Assembly: GCF_018860155.1 (NCBI RefSeq)
Contig: NZ_JAHKNI010000026.1
Span: 1 to 64,000 of the forward strand
Direction: 5' to 3'
Length of the DNA stretch: 64,000 nucleotides
From: Nocardia albiluteola
GTDB taxonomy: Bacteria > Actinomycetota > Actinomycetes > Mycobacteriales > Mycobacteriaceae
The position numbers and the translations under genes are program-made. The notes under the pieces are model-generated. The model was not told the DNA's origin, did not search any database, and saw only the letters and a list, made by a program, of their open reading frames with translations. Shown piece by piece: positions 1 through 8,723 of the stretch (the stretch's first letter is position 1; each line of letters opens with the position of its first letter).

Positions 1-105
1 ATCGGCGGGCGGCTGGCCAATATCGGCGGCACGGTCGTGGTCGGCGCGAACGGCGCGGTGGAACTGAATTCGCTCACCACCAATCTATTGCGAGTCCAGC
101 CATGA
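1..105 (+). CDS. C-terminal fragment of an unidentified protein
   Basis: The window opens inside a reading frame that runs 34 codons to a TGA at 103-105. That stop overlaps the ATG of the UbiX gene as ATGA, so the two are probably translated in a coupled way and this gene belongs to the same operon. The tail is glycine- and valine-rich and ends in LLRVQP. I do not recognise the family from this short piece. The start lies outside the window. Confidence 0.6.
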   Translation: MGGRLANIGGTVVVGANGAVELNSLTTNLLRVQP

Positions 106-722
106 CACCGAAACGTCTGGTCGTCGGCATCAGCGGCGCGACCGGGATCGCCTACGGCATGCGGATTCTGGAGCTGGCACGCAAGGCCGAGGTAGAGACC
201 CACCTGGTGGTCACCCCCGCCGGGCAGCTGACCCGCCTGCATGAAACCGATATCAGCGCGGGCGATCTGGCGGCGATGGCGGATGTCACCTATCGCCCGG
301 CCGACGTCGGGGCCGCCATCGCGTCCGGGTCGTTCCGCACCGCGGGCATGATCGTCGCCCCCTGCTCGGTTCGCACGCTGTCGGCCATCGCGTATGCGAA
401 CAACGACAACCTGCTCACCCGCGCCGCCGACGTCACCCTGAAGGAGCGGCGCCGCCTGGTGCTGATGGTGCGCGAAACCCCACTCACCATGGCACATCTG
501 CGCGCGATGACCGCGGTCACCGAATCCGGCGGAATCATCATGCCGCCGGTACCCGCCTTCTATCTGGGGCCCGAATCCGTGGCCGACATCGTCGACCACA
601 CAGCAGGCCGCGCGCTCGATCTGCTCGGCATCGATGTACCGGATCTGCCGCGCTGGGGCGAGGAATCGGTGCCGAACAACGAAACATTGATGAGCGAGGA
701 AAAATTGATATGGAACACCTGA
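102..722 (+). CDS. ubiX: UbiX-family flavin prenyltransferase
   Basis: This 206-residue protein starts with the UbiX/Pad1 signature (VVGISGATGIAYGMRILE) and keeps the later APCSVRTLSAIA and LVLMVRETPLT segments of the flavoprotein fold. The family attaches a dimethylallyl unit to FMN to make prenylated FMN, the cofactor of UbiD decarboxylases. It is a soluble cytoplasmic enzyme. The ATG overlaps the upstream stop, and its own end overlaps the start of the first UbiD gene by 13 bases. That context makes it the dedicated cofactor maker for the two UbiD proteins encoded just downstream. Confidence 0.93.
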   Translation: MTPKRLVVGISGATGIAYGMRILELARKAEVETHLVVTPAGQLTRLHETDISAGDLAAMADVTYRPADVGAAIASGSFRTAGMIVAPCSVRTLSAIAYANNDNLLTRAADVTLKERRRLVLMVRETPLTMAHLRAMTAVTESGGIIMPPVPAFYLGPESVADIVDHTAGRALDLLGIDVPDLPRWGEESVPNNETLMSEEKLIWNT

Positions 723-2203
723 AGAGCCTGCGCGAGCACATTGCCCGGCTGGAGACCATCGGCGAGATCCAGACCATCGACCACGAGGTCGACTGGCAAC
801 TCGAGATCGGCGCGGTGATCCGGCGCTCCTACGATTTGCGCGCGCCCGCACCGCTTTTCACCAATATCAGCGGCTACCAGGGCACCGGGTTTCGGGTGCT
901 CGGCGCACCCGGAGCGTTGAGTGCTCCCGAGCATCAGCTGGCCCGAATCACGATGGCACTGGGGCTGCCGGCCGACGCGTCGGGGCAGGAGTTGATGGAG
1001 GCGCTGGTCGCGGCGCGGGAGAAACCGGGCATTCCACCGGTCGAGGTGGACCGCGCCGACGCGCCGTGCAAACAGAACATCATGCTCGGCGACGACATCG
1101 ACCTGCTGAAGTTCCCCACTCCGTGGATCCACGGCAATGACGGTGGCCGCTATATCCAGACCTGGGGCCTCAATATCGCCCGCACGCCGGACGGTTCATG
1201 GACGAGCTGGTCGGTCAATCGCATGATGATCCACGACCGCAACAGCCTGGCCTGTATGTTCGCCTCGGTCCAGCATCTCGGCGTGGTGCACACCGCATGG
1301 ACCGAAATCGGCAAGCCGATGCCGATCGTCTTGGCGCTGGGAGTGGAACCGGGACTGCCGTTCGTTGGTGGTATGCCGCTGCCCGATCATGTCTCGGAAA
1401 GCGATTTCATCGGCGCGTATTTCGGAGAGGGTATCGAGGTTGTCCGCGCCGAAACCGTTGACCTGATGGTCCCCGCGACCGCCGAGATCGTCGTCGAGGG
1501 CTACATCAGCCTGGACGAGACGGTCATGGAGGGCCCGATGAACGAGTTCCCGGGCTACAACGCTACCGCCTCCTCACCCAAGCACTTGTTCAAAGTCACC
1601 GCGATCACCTATCGCGACAACGCGATCCTGCCCGTTGTGGCCGCGGGGCCACCGGTGGAGGAGGACCACACCTGCACCGCCACGATGCACGGCGCGGAAC
1701 TGCTCTACCAGCTACGCCAAGCCGGGTTGCCGATCACCTCGGCCTGGCACACCCCCGAGGCCGCCATGCACTGGCTCACGTTGTCGGTGCGTCAGGACTG
1801 GCACGAAACCCTCGGTATCTCATCGGCCGAACTGGTGAAACAGATCGCCGATGTCGCCTTCACCGGTAAGGCGTCGGTGAACGCACCGAAAATCCTGCTG
1901 GTCGAAGACGACGTCGACATCACCAACGTGAACGAGGTGGTGTGGGCCTTCGCCACCCGCTCGCACCCCGACGCCGAGCGCGGCGAATTCCACTTCCCGC
2001 ACCGGCTCAGCGACGACCTGCCCGTCTATCTCGACGAGGAAGAGAAGCACACCTACATGGCGGGCAAGGTCATCTACAACTGCCTGCTCGCCGATCTCTA
2101 CCCCGACGGCAAACGCCCGGTGAAGGGCAGTTTCGAAAACGGCTGGCCCACAGACATTCAAGAACGCGTCCTCGCCAACTGGCGAAACTACGGCTATCGA
2201 TAG
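710..2203 (+). CDS. UbiD-family decarboxylase, copy 1
   Basis: A 497-residue UbiD protein, the usual length for Fdc1-like members. The catalytic residues of the family are visible by motif and spacing: Arg171 (WSVNRMMI), and Glu274 and Glu279 in MEGPMNEFPGY, matching the Arg-Glu-Glu set of fungal Fdc1. The family uses prenylated FMN and divalent metal to decarboxylate, or sometimes carboxylate, aromatic and heteroaromatic acids. The start at 710 has a GAGGAAA-type ribosome site and lies inside the UbiX gene, so translation is coupled. The substrate cannot be read from sequence. It is close to 80 percent identical by eye to copy 2 over the first 150 residues. Confidence 0.92.
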   Translation: MEHLKSLREHIARLETIGEIQTIDHEVDWQLEIGAVIRRSYDLRAPAPLFTNISGYQGTGFRVLGAPGALSAPEHQLARITMALGLPADASGQELMEALVAAREKPGIPPVEVDRADAPCKQNIMLGDDIDLLKFPTPWIHGNDGGRYIQTWGLNIARTPDGSWTSWSVNRMMIHDRNSLACMFASVQHLGVVHTAWTEIGKPMPIVLALGVEPGLPFVGGMPLPDHVSESDFIGAYFGEGIEVVRAETVDLMVPATAEIVVEGYISLDETVMEGPMNEFPGYNATASSPKHLFKVTAITYRDNAILPVVAAGPPVEEDHTCTATMHGAELLYQLRQAGLPITSAWHTPEAAMHWLTLSVRQDWHETLGISSAELVKQIADVAFTGKASVNAPKILLVEDDVDITNVNEVVWAFATRSHPDAERGEFHFPHRLSDDLPVYLDEEEKHTYMAGKVIYNCLLADLYPDGKRPVKGSFENGWPTDIQERVLANWRNYGYR

Positions 2204-2213
2204 GAACACGAAA

Positions 2214-2675
2214 ATGTATCGCACACTCGCCTTCCTGGCGATTCTCTCGGCAGCCATGCTGGTAGGCCTCATGACCACCTTGCTGACCGTCATGCGCGGG
2301 CTGTGGAATCAACAGAGCGAACCCGACGCAGCCCGCAACTTCCAGGACTTCCTACAGCACGCGGGCACCAATCGGGTGCTGTCCACGCTCACCATCATCC
2401 CCGTCATCAGCGGCGTCTGGATGGCATTCCTGCACGCGCCGAGCAGCACCGCCAAGGTGTATGCGCTGACCGGCGGCGGGGTCTTCCTGCTGGGCTTCTT
2501 CATCTGGACCGCGATCTTCAACCTGCCGATCTACAAGGCCGTCGCCAAGTGGAGCCTGGCCGACGCCACCCCGGCGGACGTCCGCACCCAGATCCGCCGC
2601 TTCCACATCTCCAACATCGGCCGCCTCACCGCCGCCCTCGCCACCAGCGTGTTGTTTTTCGTGGCCACGTTCTGA
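2214..2675 (+). CDS. DUF1772-like small membrane protein
   Basis: A 153-residue protein with about four hydrophobic segments: near residues 5-27, 57-75, 82-105 and the C-terminus. It resembles the DUF1772 (anthrone-oxygenase-like) family, including the FNLPIYKAVAKW stretch after the third segment. It starts 10 bases after the UbiD stop and is in the same operon. A role in the membrane linked to the aromatic pathway is inferred from position only. Confidence 0.7.
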   Translation: MYRTLAFLAILSAAMLVGLMTTLLTVMRGLWNQQSEPDAARNFQDFLQHAGTNRVLSTLTIIPVISGVWMAFLHAPSSTAKVYALTGGGVFLLGFFIWTAIFNLPIYKAVAKWSLADATPADVRTQIRRFHISNIGRLTAALATSVLFFVATF

Positions 2676-2786
2676 TCGACCCCACATCTCGGCCAGCACA
2701 GAAAACGGCGGCTACCGCCGCGTCGTCGCCGTGGGGCAAATCCAAGAGTCCGAGAAATCGGCGAGTTCCAGAAAGAAGCACAATCG

Positions 2787-3386
2787 ATGGCGAAGATCGG
2801 ATTCCTCGGCGCCGGACGGCTCGCTCGCGCGCTGGGCGGCCGGCTCGAAAAGGCCGGGCACATCACTGCTTACGCGGATGTCGACGGTGGACACGAGGAG
2901 GCGGTGGCCGGGGCGGATGTGGTGGTGCTGGCGGTCCCGTTCCCGAACGTGGCGCAGGCGCTGGACGACGCACCGTCGCTGGCCGGGCGGGTGGTGTGGT
3001 CGTGTGTGAATGCGATGACCGCGGACCTGTCCGGGTTGGCGGTCGGCTTCGACACCTCGGGCGCCGAACAGATCGCAGCCCTGACGCCAGGTGCCCGACT
3101 GGTGGCAGCGATACCGCCCTTCGCGGCCCAGATCGCCCGCCCGGCATTCGATTTCGATGAGGATCTGGCCCCGTCGGCATTCGTCTGCGGAGACGACGCG
3201 GAGGCCAACCACATCGTCTCCAGGCTACTGAACGATATCGGCGTGCAGGCCGTCGACGCCGGGCCGCTGATCCGCGCTCGCTATGTCGAACCAGCGATGA
3301 TGCTGATGGTCAACCTGGCCTACGACAGACCGGTGCCACGTCACCTCACACTCCGGTTGCTGGAGCGCACCGGTGCGCCCGAGTAG
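2787..3386 (+). CDS. NADPH/F420 oxidoreductase-like NAD(P)-binding protein
   Basis: A 199-residue Rossmann-fold protein. It begins MAKIGFLGAGRLARALG, a GxGxxA dinucleotide-binding loop, followed by VVVLAVPFPNVAQAL and a C-terminal YVEPAMMLMVNLAY helix. This layout fits the NADPH-dependent F420 reductase and related NAD-binding families of actinomycetes. The likely job is moving reducing equivalents for the operon, but the cofactor partner cannot be told from sequence. A gap of 111 bases separates it from the DUF1772 gene. Confidence 0.7.
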   Translation: MAKIGFLGAGRLARALGGRLEKAGHITAYADVDGGHEEAVAGADVVVLAVPFPNVAQALDDAPSLAGRVVWSCVNAMTADLSGLAVGFDTSGAEQIAALTPGARLVAAIPPFAAQIARPAFDFDEDLAPSAFVCGDDAEANHIVSRLLNDIGVQAVDAGPLIRARYVEPAMMLMVNLAYDRPVPRHLTLRLLERTGAPE

Positions 3387-3411
3387 CCGACATTCTCGAA
3401 AGGAACAGCAA

Positions 3412-3747
3412 GTGGCACTTATTGCACGGTTCATCGTGCTCTGGGATACACCGTCCGATACAGAGGCATTCGACAAGCACTATCGAGAGGTGCACATCCC
3501 GCTGTGCAGGCAACTGCCGGGTCTGCGCCGTTACACGTTGTCCCGTAACCCGAATCCCATTGTCGGCGAACCCTTTTATCAGGTCGCCGAACTCGACTGG
3601 GACAACATGACCGCGCTGCGTGAGGCGTTCGCCGGCGAGATCGGTTTGCGCACTGCCGCAGACGGTCTCGTGCTCCGCAGTTGGTCGGCCCAGCGCAGCA
3701 TGGCCATCGAACTGGACGTCCGATACCCCGTGCTCTCGGAAGGATGA
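3412..3747 (+). CDS. EthD-family dimeric alpha/beta-barrel protein
   Basis: A 111-residue protein if started at the GTG at 3412, which follows an AAAGGAA ribosome site. A longer in-frame start at 3373 overlaps the upstream gene and has no such site. The pattern ALIARFIVLWDTPSD...FDKHYREVHIPLCRQLPGLRRYTL is typical of the EthD ferredoxin-like fold, which often handles reactive intermediates or does cofactor-free chemistry in degradation operons. It sits 9 bases before the second UbiD gene. The exact reaction is unknown. Confidence 0.78.
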   Translation: MALIARFIVLWDTPSDTEAFDKHYREVHIPLCRQLPGLRRYTLSRNPNPIVGEPFYQVAELDWDNMTALREAFAGEIGLRTAADGLVLRSWSAQRSMAIELDVRYPVLSEG

Positions 3748-3756
3748 CCGACCGGC

Positions 3757-5247
3757 ATGACACATTTCAAGAGCCTGCGTGAATTCATTGCCGCCCTGGA
3801 CGAGATCGGAGAGATCCAGCGGATCGACGCGGAGGTCGACTGGGATCTGGAGATCGGCGCCGTCATCCGCCACTCCTACGATCTACGGGCCCCAGCACCG
3901 CTGTTCACGAATATCGCCGGATACCAGGGCACGGGGTTCCGTGTCCTGGGCGCACCGGGCGCGCTCTCGAGCCCGGAGCATCAGCTGGCGCGGTTCGCGA
4001 TGGCGCTGGGCCTGCCCGCCGACGCGCACGGCCGGCAGATCATCGAGACGCTGGTCGCTGCCCGGAGCCGGCCGGGCATCCCGCCGGTGCCGGTGGATCG
4101 CGGCACCGCGCCGTGCAAGCAGAACATCATGCTGGGCAACGACATCGACCTGTACCGGTTCCCGACGCCGAGATTGCACGGCCACGACGGCGGCCGCTAC
4201 ATCCAGACTTTCGGCATGAACATTGTCCGGACCCCGGACGGATCGTGGACGAACTGGTCGGTCAACCGAATGATGATCTCGGACAAGAACACCCTCGCCT
4301 GCCTGATCGCCGATACCCAGCACCTGGGCGTCATCCGGGCACAGTGGGCCGCGCTCGGTCAGCCGATGCCGATCGTCCTGGCGATCGGTGTCCAACCCGG
4401 ACTGCCCTTGGTCGGCGGCATGCCGCTCCCGCAGGGAGTGGACGAATCCCATTACCTGGGAGTGATATTCGGAGAGGGTATCGAGGTCGTTCCCGCCGAG
4501 ACAGTGGATCTGCCGGTACCCGCGACCGCGGAGATCGTCATCGAGGGCCACATCGCGGTCGACGAGACCGCAATGGAAGGCCCGTACAGCGAATTCCCGG
4601 GCTACATCGCCACCGAGGCCACCCCCAAGAAGGCCTTCCACGTCTCCGCGATCACCTACCGCGACGAGGCCATCCTGCCCGCGGTGGTCGCCGGACCACC
4701 GACCGAGGAGAACCACGTCATCATCGGCACCACCAGTGCCGCCGAGATCTGCTACGAGCTGCGCGCGGCCGGTCTGCCCATCTCGTCGGCCTGGTACAAC
4801 ACCGAGGCCGCGCTGCACTGGCTCACCATCGGCGTCGCAGCGGACTGGCACGAGACCACCGGCATGGGCTCACACGAGCTGATCGACGAGATCGCCGCGG
4901 TCATCTTCCGTGGCAAGCCCAGTGTCCACGCCCCCAAGACCCTGGTGGTCGAGGACGACGTCGACATCACCCGGATCGACGAGGTGGTGTGGGCGTTCGC
5001 GACCCGATCCCATCCCGACCTATCGCGCGGGGAATTCCACTACCCGCCTGCGCTGTCCGACTCGCTGGCGATCTACCTCTCCGACGAGGAGAAGCACAGC
5101 TTCCGGACCGGGAAAGTCATCTACAACTGCCTGCTCGCCGACCTGTACCCCGACGGGCGACCGATCAAGGGCAGTTTCGAAAACGGCTGGCCCCAGGAGA
5201 TCCAGGACCGGGTCCTGGCCGACTGGCAGAAATACGGGTACCGATGA
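3757..5247 (+). CDS. UbiD-family decarboxylase, copy 2
   Basis: A 496-residue paralogue of the UbiD gene at 710-2203. It keeps the same catalytic positions: Arg171 in WSVNRMMI, and Glu274 and Glu279 in MEGPYSEFPGY. Differences are spread through the protein rather than confined to one domain, so this is an old or diverged duplication, not a recent one. Its stop overlaps the start of the NADH dehydrogenase gene as ATGATG. Two decarboxylases with one UbiX suggest either two related substrates or a mixed oligomer; sequence alone does not decide. Confidence 0.92.
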   Translation: MTHFKSLREFIAALDEIGEIQRIDAEVDWDLEIGAVIRHSYDLRAPAPLFTNIAGYQGTGFRVLGAPGALSSPEHQLARFAMALGLPADAHGRQIIETLVAARSRPGIPPVPVDRGTAPCKQNIMLGNDIDLYRFPTPRLHGHDGGRYIQTFGMNIVRTPDGSWTNWSVNRMMISDKNTLACLIADTQHLGVIRAQWAALGQPMPIVLAIGVQPGLPLVGGMPLPQGVDESHYLGVIFGEGIEVVPAETVDLPVPATAEIVIEGHIAVDETAMEGPYSEFPGYIATEATPKKAFHVSAITYRDEAILPAVVAGPPTEENHVIIGTTSAAEICYELRAAGLPISSAWYNTEAALHWLTIGVAADWHETTGMGSHELIDEIAAVIFRGKPSVHAPKTLVVEDDVDITRIDEVVWAFATRSHPDLSRGEFHYPPALSDSLAIYLSDEEKHSFRTGKVIYNCLLADLYPDGRPIKGSFENGWPQEIQDRVLADWQKYGYR

Positions 5248-6596
5248 TGCCGACGACGACACCCCATCGCGTAGTGATCGTGGGTTCCGGGTTCGGCGGA
5301 CTTTTCGCCGCCAAGCGGCTCCGCCGCACCGACGTCGAGGTGACGCTCATCAGCGAAACCACCTCACACCTGTTCCAGCCGTTGCTGTATCAGGTTGCCA
5401 CGGGAGTTCTGTCGGCAGGCGAGATCGCCCCGGCCACTCGGCTGATACTGCGCAGACACTGGAACACCCGGGTACTGCTCGGCACGGTCGTCGACATCGA
5501 CGTCCACGCGGGCACGGTCGCCTCCCGGCTCGGGGAGCTCGAGACGGTCACCTCGTTCGACAGTCTCATCGTGGCGGCGGGCGCCGAGCAGTCGTACTTC
5601 GGCAACGACCAGTTCGCTGCCTACGCCCCGGGCATGAAATCCATTGATGACGCTCTCGATCTGCGGGCACGCATCCTCACCGCGTTCGAGCGGGCCGAAC
5701 TCACCGAGTCGACGGAAGAACGCGATCGGTTGCTGACCTTCGTGCTGGTCGGCGGGGGGCCCACGGGCGTCGAATTGGCCGGTCAGATCAGCGAACTGGC
5801 CGGCCGCGCGCTCAACGGCGCCTTCCGGCGGTTCGATTCGAAACAGGCGAAGGTGGTCCTGGTCGAGGGCGAATCCGAGTTGTTGCCCACAATGCCCGCG
5901 AAGCTGAGACTCGCTGCCCTGCAACGGCTCACCCATATGGGCATCGACGTCCAGCTGAGCACCAGGGTCACCGACGTGGACGAGGCCGGCGTCACGGTGC
6001 GGGACGCCGACGGCACCTCCCGCCGGATCGAGGCCGCGAACAAGGTGTGGACGGCCGGTGTGCAGGCCGGCCCACTGGGCAAGCTACTGGCCGAGCAGTC
6101 CGACGGCACCGAGGTGGACCGTGCGGGCCGGGTCATCGTAGAACCGGACCTGACCATCAAGGGATTCCCCGATGTGTTCGTGATCGGCGACCTGATGTCG
6201 GTGCCAGGTGTACCGGGGTTGTCGCCCGCGGCCATCCAGAGCGGCACCTACGCCGCCGAACGCATCCGTGCCGGGCTCGCCGGTGAAGATCCCGCGCAGC
6301 GAAAACCGTTCAGGTACTTCGACAAAGGAAGTATGGCGGCGGTATCGCGCTTCGATTCCCTCGTGCAGATCGGCCGACTCCGATTCGGTGGCGTACTCGG
6401 CTGGCTGATCTGGCTCACCGTCCACCTCTACTACCTGGTCGGCTACAGCAACCGACTCGTCACGGTGGTCTCGTGGTCCGCCGCCTTCCTCGGCCGCCGC
6501 CGAGGCCAGACGGTGGTCACCCGGCAATGGGCACTCGCCGGTGTGCCCGAACCCGCGCGAACCAGCGCAGGCTCTGCCATTCCGACAAACAGTTAG
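5244..6596 (+). CDS. ndh: Type II NADH dehydrogenase (NDH-2)
   Basis: A 450-residue FAD enzyme, the normal NDH-2 length. It has the N-terminal FAD loop (VVIVGSGFGGLFAAKRL), the NADH loop (VLVGGGPTGVELAGQISEL) and the second FAD motif (FVIGDLMSVPG). A hydrophobic stretch near residues 380-405 fits the amphipathic membrane anchor. It passes electrons from NADH to menaquinone without pumping protons. I start it at the ATG at 5244, which overlaps the UbiD stop; the frame is open further upstream but that part is antisense-quality coding noise. Placement in a catabolic operon suggests local NADH reoxidation. Confidence 0.9.
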   Translation: MMPTTTPHRVVIVGSGFGGLFAAKRLRRTDVEVTLISETTSHLFQPLLYQVATGVLSAGEIAPATRLILRRHWNTRVLLGTVVDIDVHAGTVASRLGELETVTSFDSLIVAAGAEQSYFGNDQFAAYAPGMKSIDDALDLRARILTAFERAELTESTEERDRLLTFVLVGGGPTGVELAGQISELAGRALNGAFRRFDSKQAKVVLVEGESELLPTMPAKLRLAALQRLTHMGIDVQLSTRVTDVDEAGVTVRDADGTSRRIEAANKVWTAGVQAGPLGKLLAEQSDGTEVDRAGRVIVEPDLTIKGFPDVFVIGDLMSVPGVPGLSPAAIQSGTYAAERIRAGLAGEDPAQRKPFRYFDKGSMAAVSRFDSLVQIGRLRFGGVLGWLIWLTVHLYYLVGYSNRLVTVVSWSAAFLGRRRGQTVVTRQWALAGVPEPARTSAGSAIPTNS

Positions 6597-6606
6597 GCAT
6601 AGATCA

Positions 6607-8079
6607 ATGACAACCGAGTTTTCTCGCGAGCTCGATCCCGCACTGCTGTTCATCGACGGTGAATTCCGTTCGGGCGCAAGCGGTGACATCGTAGACGATA
6701 TCGATCCCAGCACCGAGGACGTCATCTGCACGGTGGCGCAGGCGACGTCCGAGGACGTCGATACCGCGGTCAGCGCCGCCCGGCGCGCCTTCGAGTCCGG
6801 GCCGTGGCCCGCGCTGAGCCCGAAGGAACGCGGCAAGCTGCTGATCCGCATCGCGGCCGCGATCGACGAGCGCGGCGACGAACTGGCCCTGCGGGAGACG
6901 CTCGACGTCGGCAAGCCGTTCGCGACCACCGCCCGCGACGACGTCGCCAACGCGGCCGACCTGCTGCGCTACTACGCCGGACTGGTCGAGCAGCTCGACG
7001 GATCCGCCCGGCCGGTGGGCGGCGATTCGCTGGCCTACACCCGCCGGGAACCGTTGGGTGTGGTGGGCGCCATCACCCCGTTCAACTTCCCGTTGAAGCT
7101 CACGATGAACAAGGTCGCCCCAGCGCTGGCGGCCGGGAACACGATCGTGCAGAAGCCCGCGAGTACGACGCCGCTCTCGGCGATCAAGCTCGCCGAGATC
7201 ATGCACGACGCGGGCCTGCCCCGCGGTGTCTACAACGTCGTTCCCGGGCCCGGCCGCACGGTCGGTGATGCGATCATCAGCCACCCGGACATCGACAAGA
7301 TCGCCTTCACCGGCTCCACCGCCGTCGGCAAGCATCTCATCGCCGCCGGTGCGGAGACGCTCAAGCGGGTCACAGTCGAGCTGGGCGGCAAGGGAGCACA
7401 GATCATCTTCGACGATGCCGACCCCGAGCGTGCGATCGAATCCGCGTTCCGCGGCGCGTTTTTCAATACCGGGCAGTTCTGCATGGCGGGCAGCCGGTTG
7501 CTGGTGCAACGCTCGATCTACGACGAGATCGTGGACGGCTTGGTCACCCGGGTGGAGAGCGCCGTGATCGGCGACCCGTTCGACCACGCCACCGAGCTCG
7601 GCCCACTCGCGCACAAGGCCCAGCTCGACAAGGTCGTCGAGTACGTCGGGATCGGCAAGGCCGAAGGCGCTGTGCTGCGCACCGGCGGCGAGGCCGGATA
7701 CCGGGGATGGAACGGTCGCGGCTATTTCCACCAGCCGACCGTCTTCGCCGACGCCACCCCACAGATGCGGATCAGCCAGGAGGAGATCTTCGGGCCGGTG
7801 CTCACCGTGATCCCGTTCGACACCGAAGACGAGGCCATCGCCATCGCCAACGGTACCTCGTACGGACTTTCCGCAGGCCTGCACAGTCGCGATCTGCACC
7901 GGGCGCATCGCGTCGCGGCCAGGCTGCAAGCCGGAATCGTGTGGGTCGATACCTGGGGTGTGCTGCAGTCGAACACGCCGTTCGGCGGCTACAAGGCTTC
8001 CGGTTACGGCCGCGAGCTCGGCCCCGAAGCGCTCGAAGAGTACCTGCAATACAAGACCGTCTACCTCGGCCTCGACTGA
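6607..8079 (+). CDS. NAD(P)-dependent aldehyde dehydrogenase
   Basis: A 490-residue aldehyde dehydrogenase of the usual length. The general base is Glu258 (VELGGKGAQ) and the catalytic cysteine is Cys292 (GQFCMAGSR). The NAD-binding FTGSTAVGK segment and the C-terminal PFGGYKASGYGRE motif are also present. It would oxidise an aldehyde to the acid in the cytoplasm. The ATG lies 10 bases after the NDH-2 stop. In context it may supply or remove the acid handled by the UbiD enzymes, but the substrate is not known. Confidence 0.9.
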   Translation: MTTEFSRELDPALLFIDGEFRSGASGDIVDDIDPSTEDVICTVAQATSEDVDTAVSAARRAFESGPWPALSPKERGKLLIRIAAAIDERGDELALRETLDVGKPFATTARDDVANAADLLRYYAGLVEQLDGSARPVGGDSLAYTRREPLGVVGAITPFNFPLKLTMNKVAPALAAGNTIVQKPASTTPLSAIKLAEIMHDAGLPRGVYNVVPGPGRTVGDAIISHPDIDKIAFTGSTAVGKHLIAAGAETLKRVTVELGGKGAQIIFDDADPERAIESAFRGAFFNTGQFCMAGSRLLVQRSIYDEIVDGLVTRVESAVIGDPFDHATELGPLAHKAQLDKVVEYVGIGKAEGAVLRTGGEAGYRGWNGRGYFHQPTVFADATPQMRISQEEIFGPVLTVIPFDTEDEAIAIANGTSYGLSAGLHSRDLHRAHRVAARLQAGIVWVDTWGVLQSNTPFGGYKASGYGRELGPEALEEYLQYKTVYLGLD

Positions 8080-8370
8080 GCACCCGACCACGGCAGCGAT
8101 CAGGCCCGCAAGACACTGATCGAGGAACTGGTCGCCGACATCACCCGCACCCCTCCCCGTGCCCAGGGCGATCAGCAGGTGGCTCTTGCCGGTGGCTGAT
8201 CACAGTATGCCCGGACAAACTGGGCCGAGCTGACCGGCTGGCAACCCTCGTCGACTGGGGTCTGGACCAGTCGATCAACTGATTCCTGCTCGCAGGTCTC
8301 GGCCATAGAGTGTCGAACAGATCGATCCCGTGGATCCTGTGACCCAGGTCCGACTGAAAGGCGTTGCACC
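8080..8370 (+). other. Intergenic stretch with possible mobile-element debris
   Basis: No convincing gene. On the plus strand a short frame reads ARKTLIEELVADI, which resembles the tail of serine recombinases. On the minus strand 8161-8193 reads TGKSHLLIALG, like the P-loop of IstB helpers, with stops just before it. Both are too short to name. The stretch marks the end of the UbiD operon. Confidence 0.35.
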
Positions 8371-8694
8371 ATGGCAATTCTCGGCATTCTCGATGTCGTC
8401 GGCATCACCTCCGAGCAGTACGACGCGGTCGTCGACCGTATGGGCGTCGAGGGCCATGCCCTCGGCAGCATCTACCTCCACTTGGCCGGGCAGACCGAGG
8501 AGGGGATGCGGATCGTCGAAATCTGGGACGACGAAAACGAATTCGTGCGATTCCTCGACAGCACCCTGTTTCCTGCGATGGCAGCGGTAGGGGTGGAGGA
8601 GAAGCACACCATCACCGTGTTGCCTCTCCGCAATGTGTTCACCCCTAGGCTCAATGACCTGCCCGGCCTTAGCCGCCACGCCCACCCGGCCTGA
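8371..8694 (+). CDS. Small ferredoxin-fold (ABM-like) hypothetical protein
   Basis: A 107-residue protein. The order VVGITSEQYDAVVDRM...GSIYLHLAGQTEEGMRIVEIWDDENEFVRF is typical of antibiotic-monooxygenase-like dimeric alpha/beta-barrel proteins. Such proteins occur as stand-alone proteins of unknown function in actinomycetes. No catalytic residue can be assigned. It sits 29 bases before the lipoprotein hydrolase gene and may be co-transcribed with it. Confidence 0.68.
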   Translation: MAILGILDVVGITSEQYDAVVDRMGVEGHALGSIYLHLAGQTEEGMRIVEIWDDENEFVRFLDSTLFPAMAAVGVEEKHTITVLPLRNVFTPRLNDLPGLSRHAHPA

Positions 8695-8723
8695 GCAGAT
8701 AGACGAGAGGTTAGGAAGGGCAC

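Noticed and set aside
4113..5243. Upstream extension of the NADH dehydrogenase frame
   Set aside because: The sequence is Arg/Pro-rich, lies in the second UbiD gene and has no homology; the FAD-binding N-terminus begins at 5244.
8161..8193. IstB-like P-loop (TGKSHLLIALG) on the minus strand
   Set aside because: Only 11 residues match, with stops before it and unrelated sequence after; too short to call an IS21 remnant.
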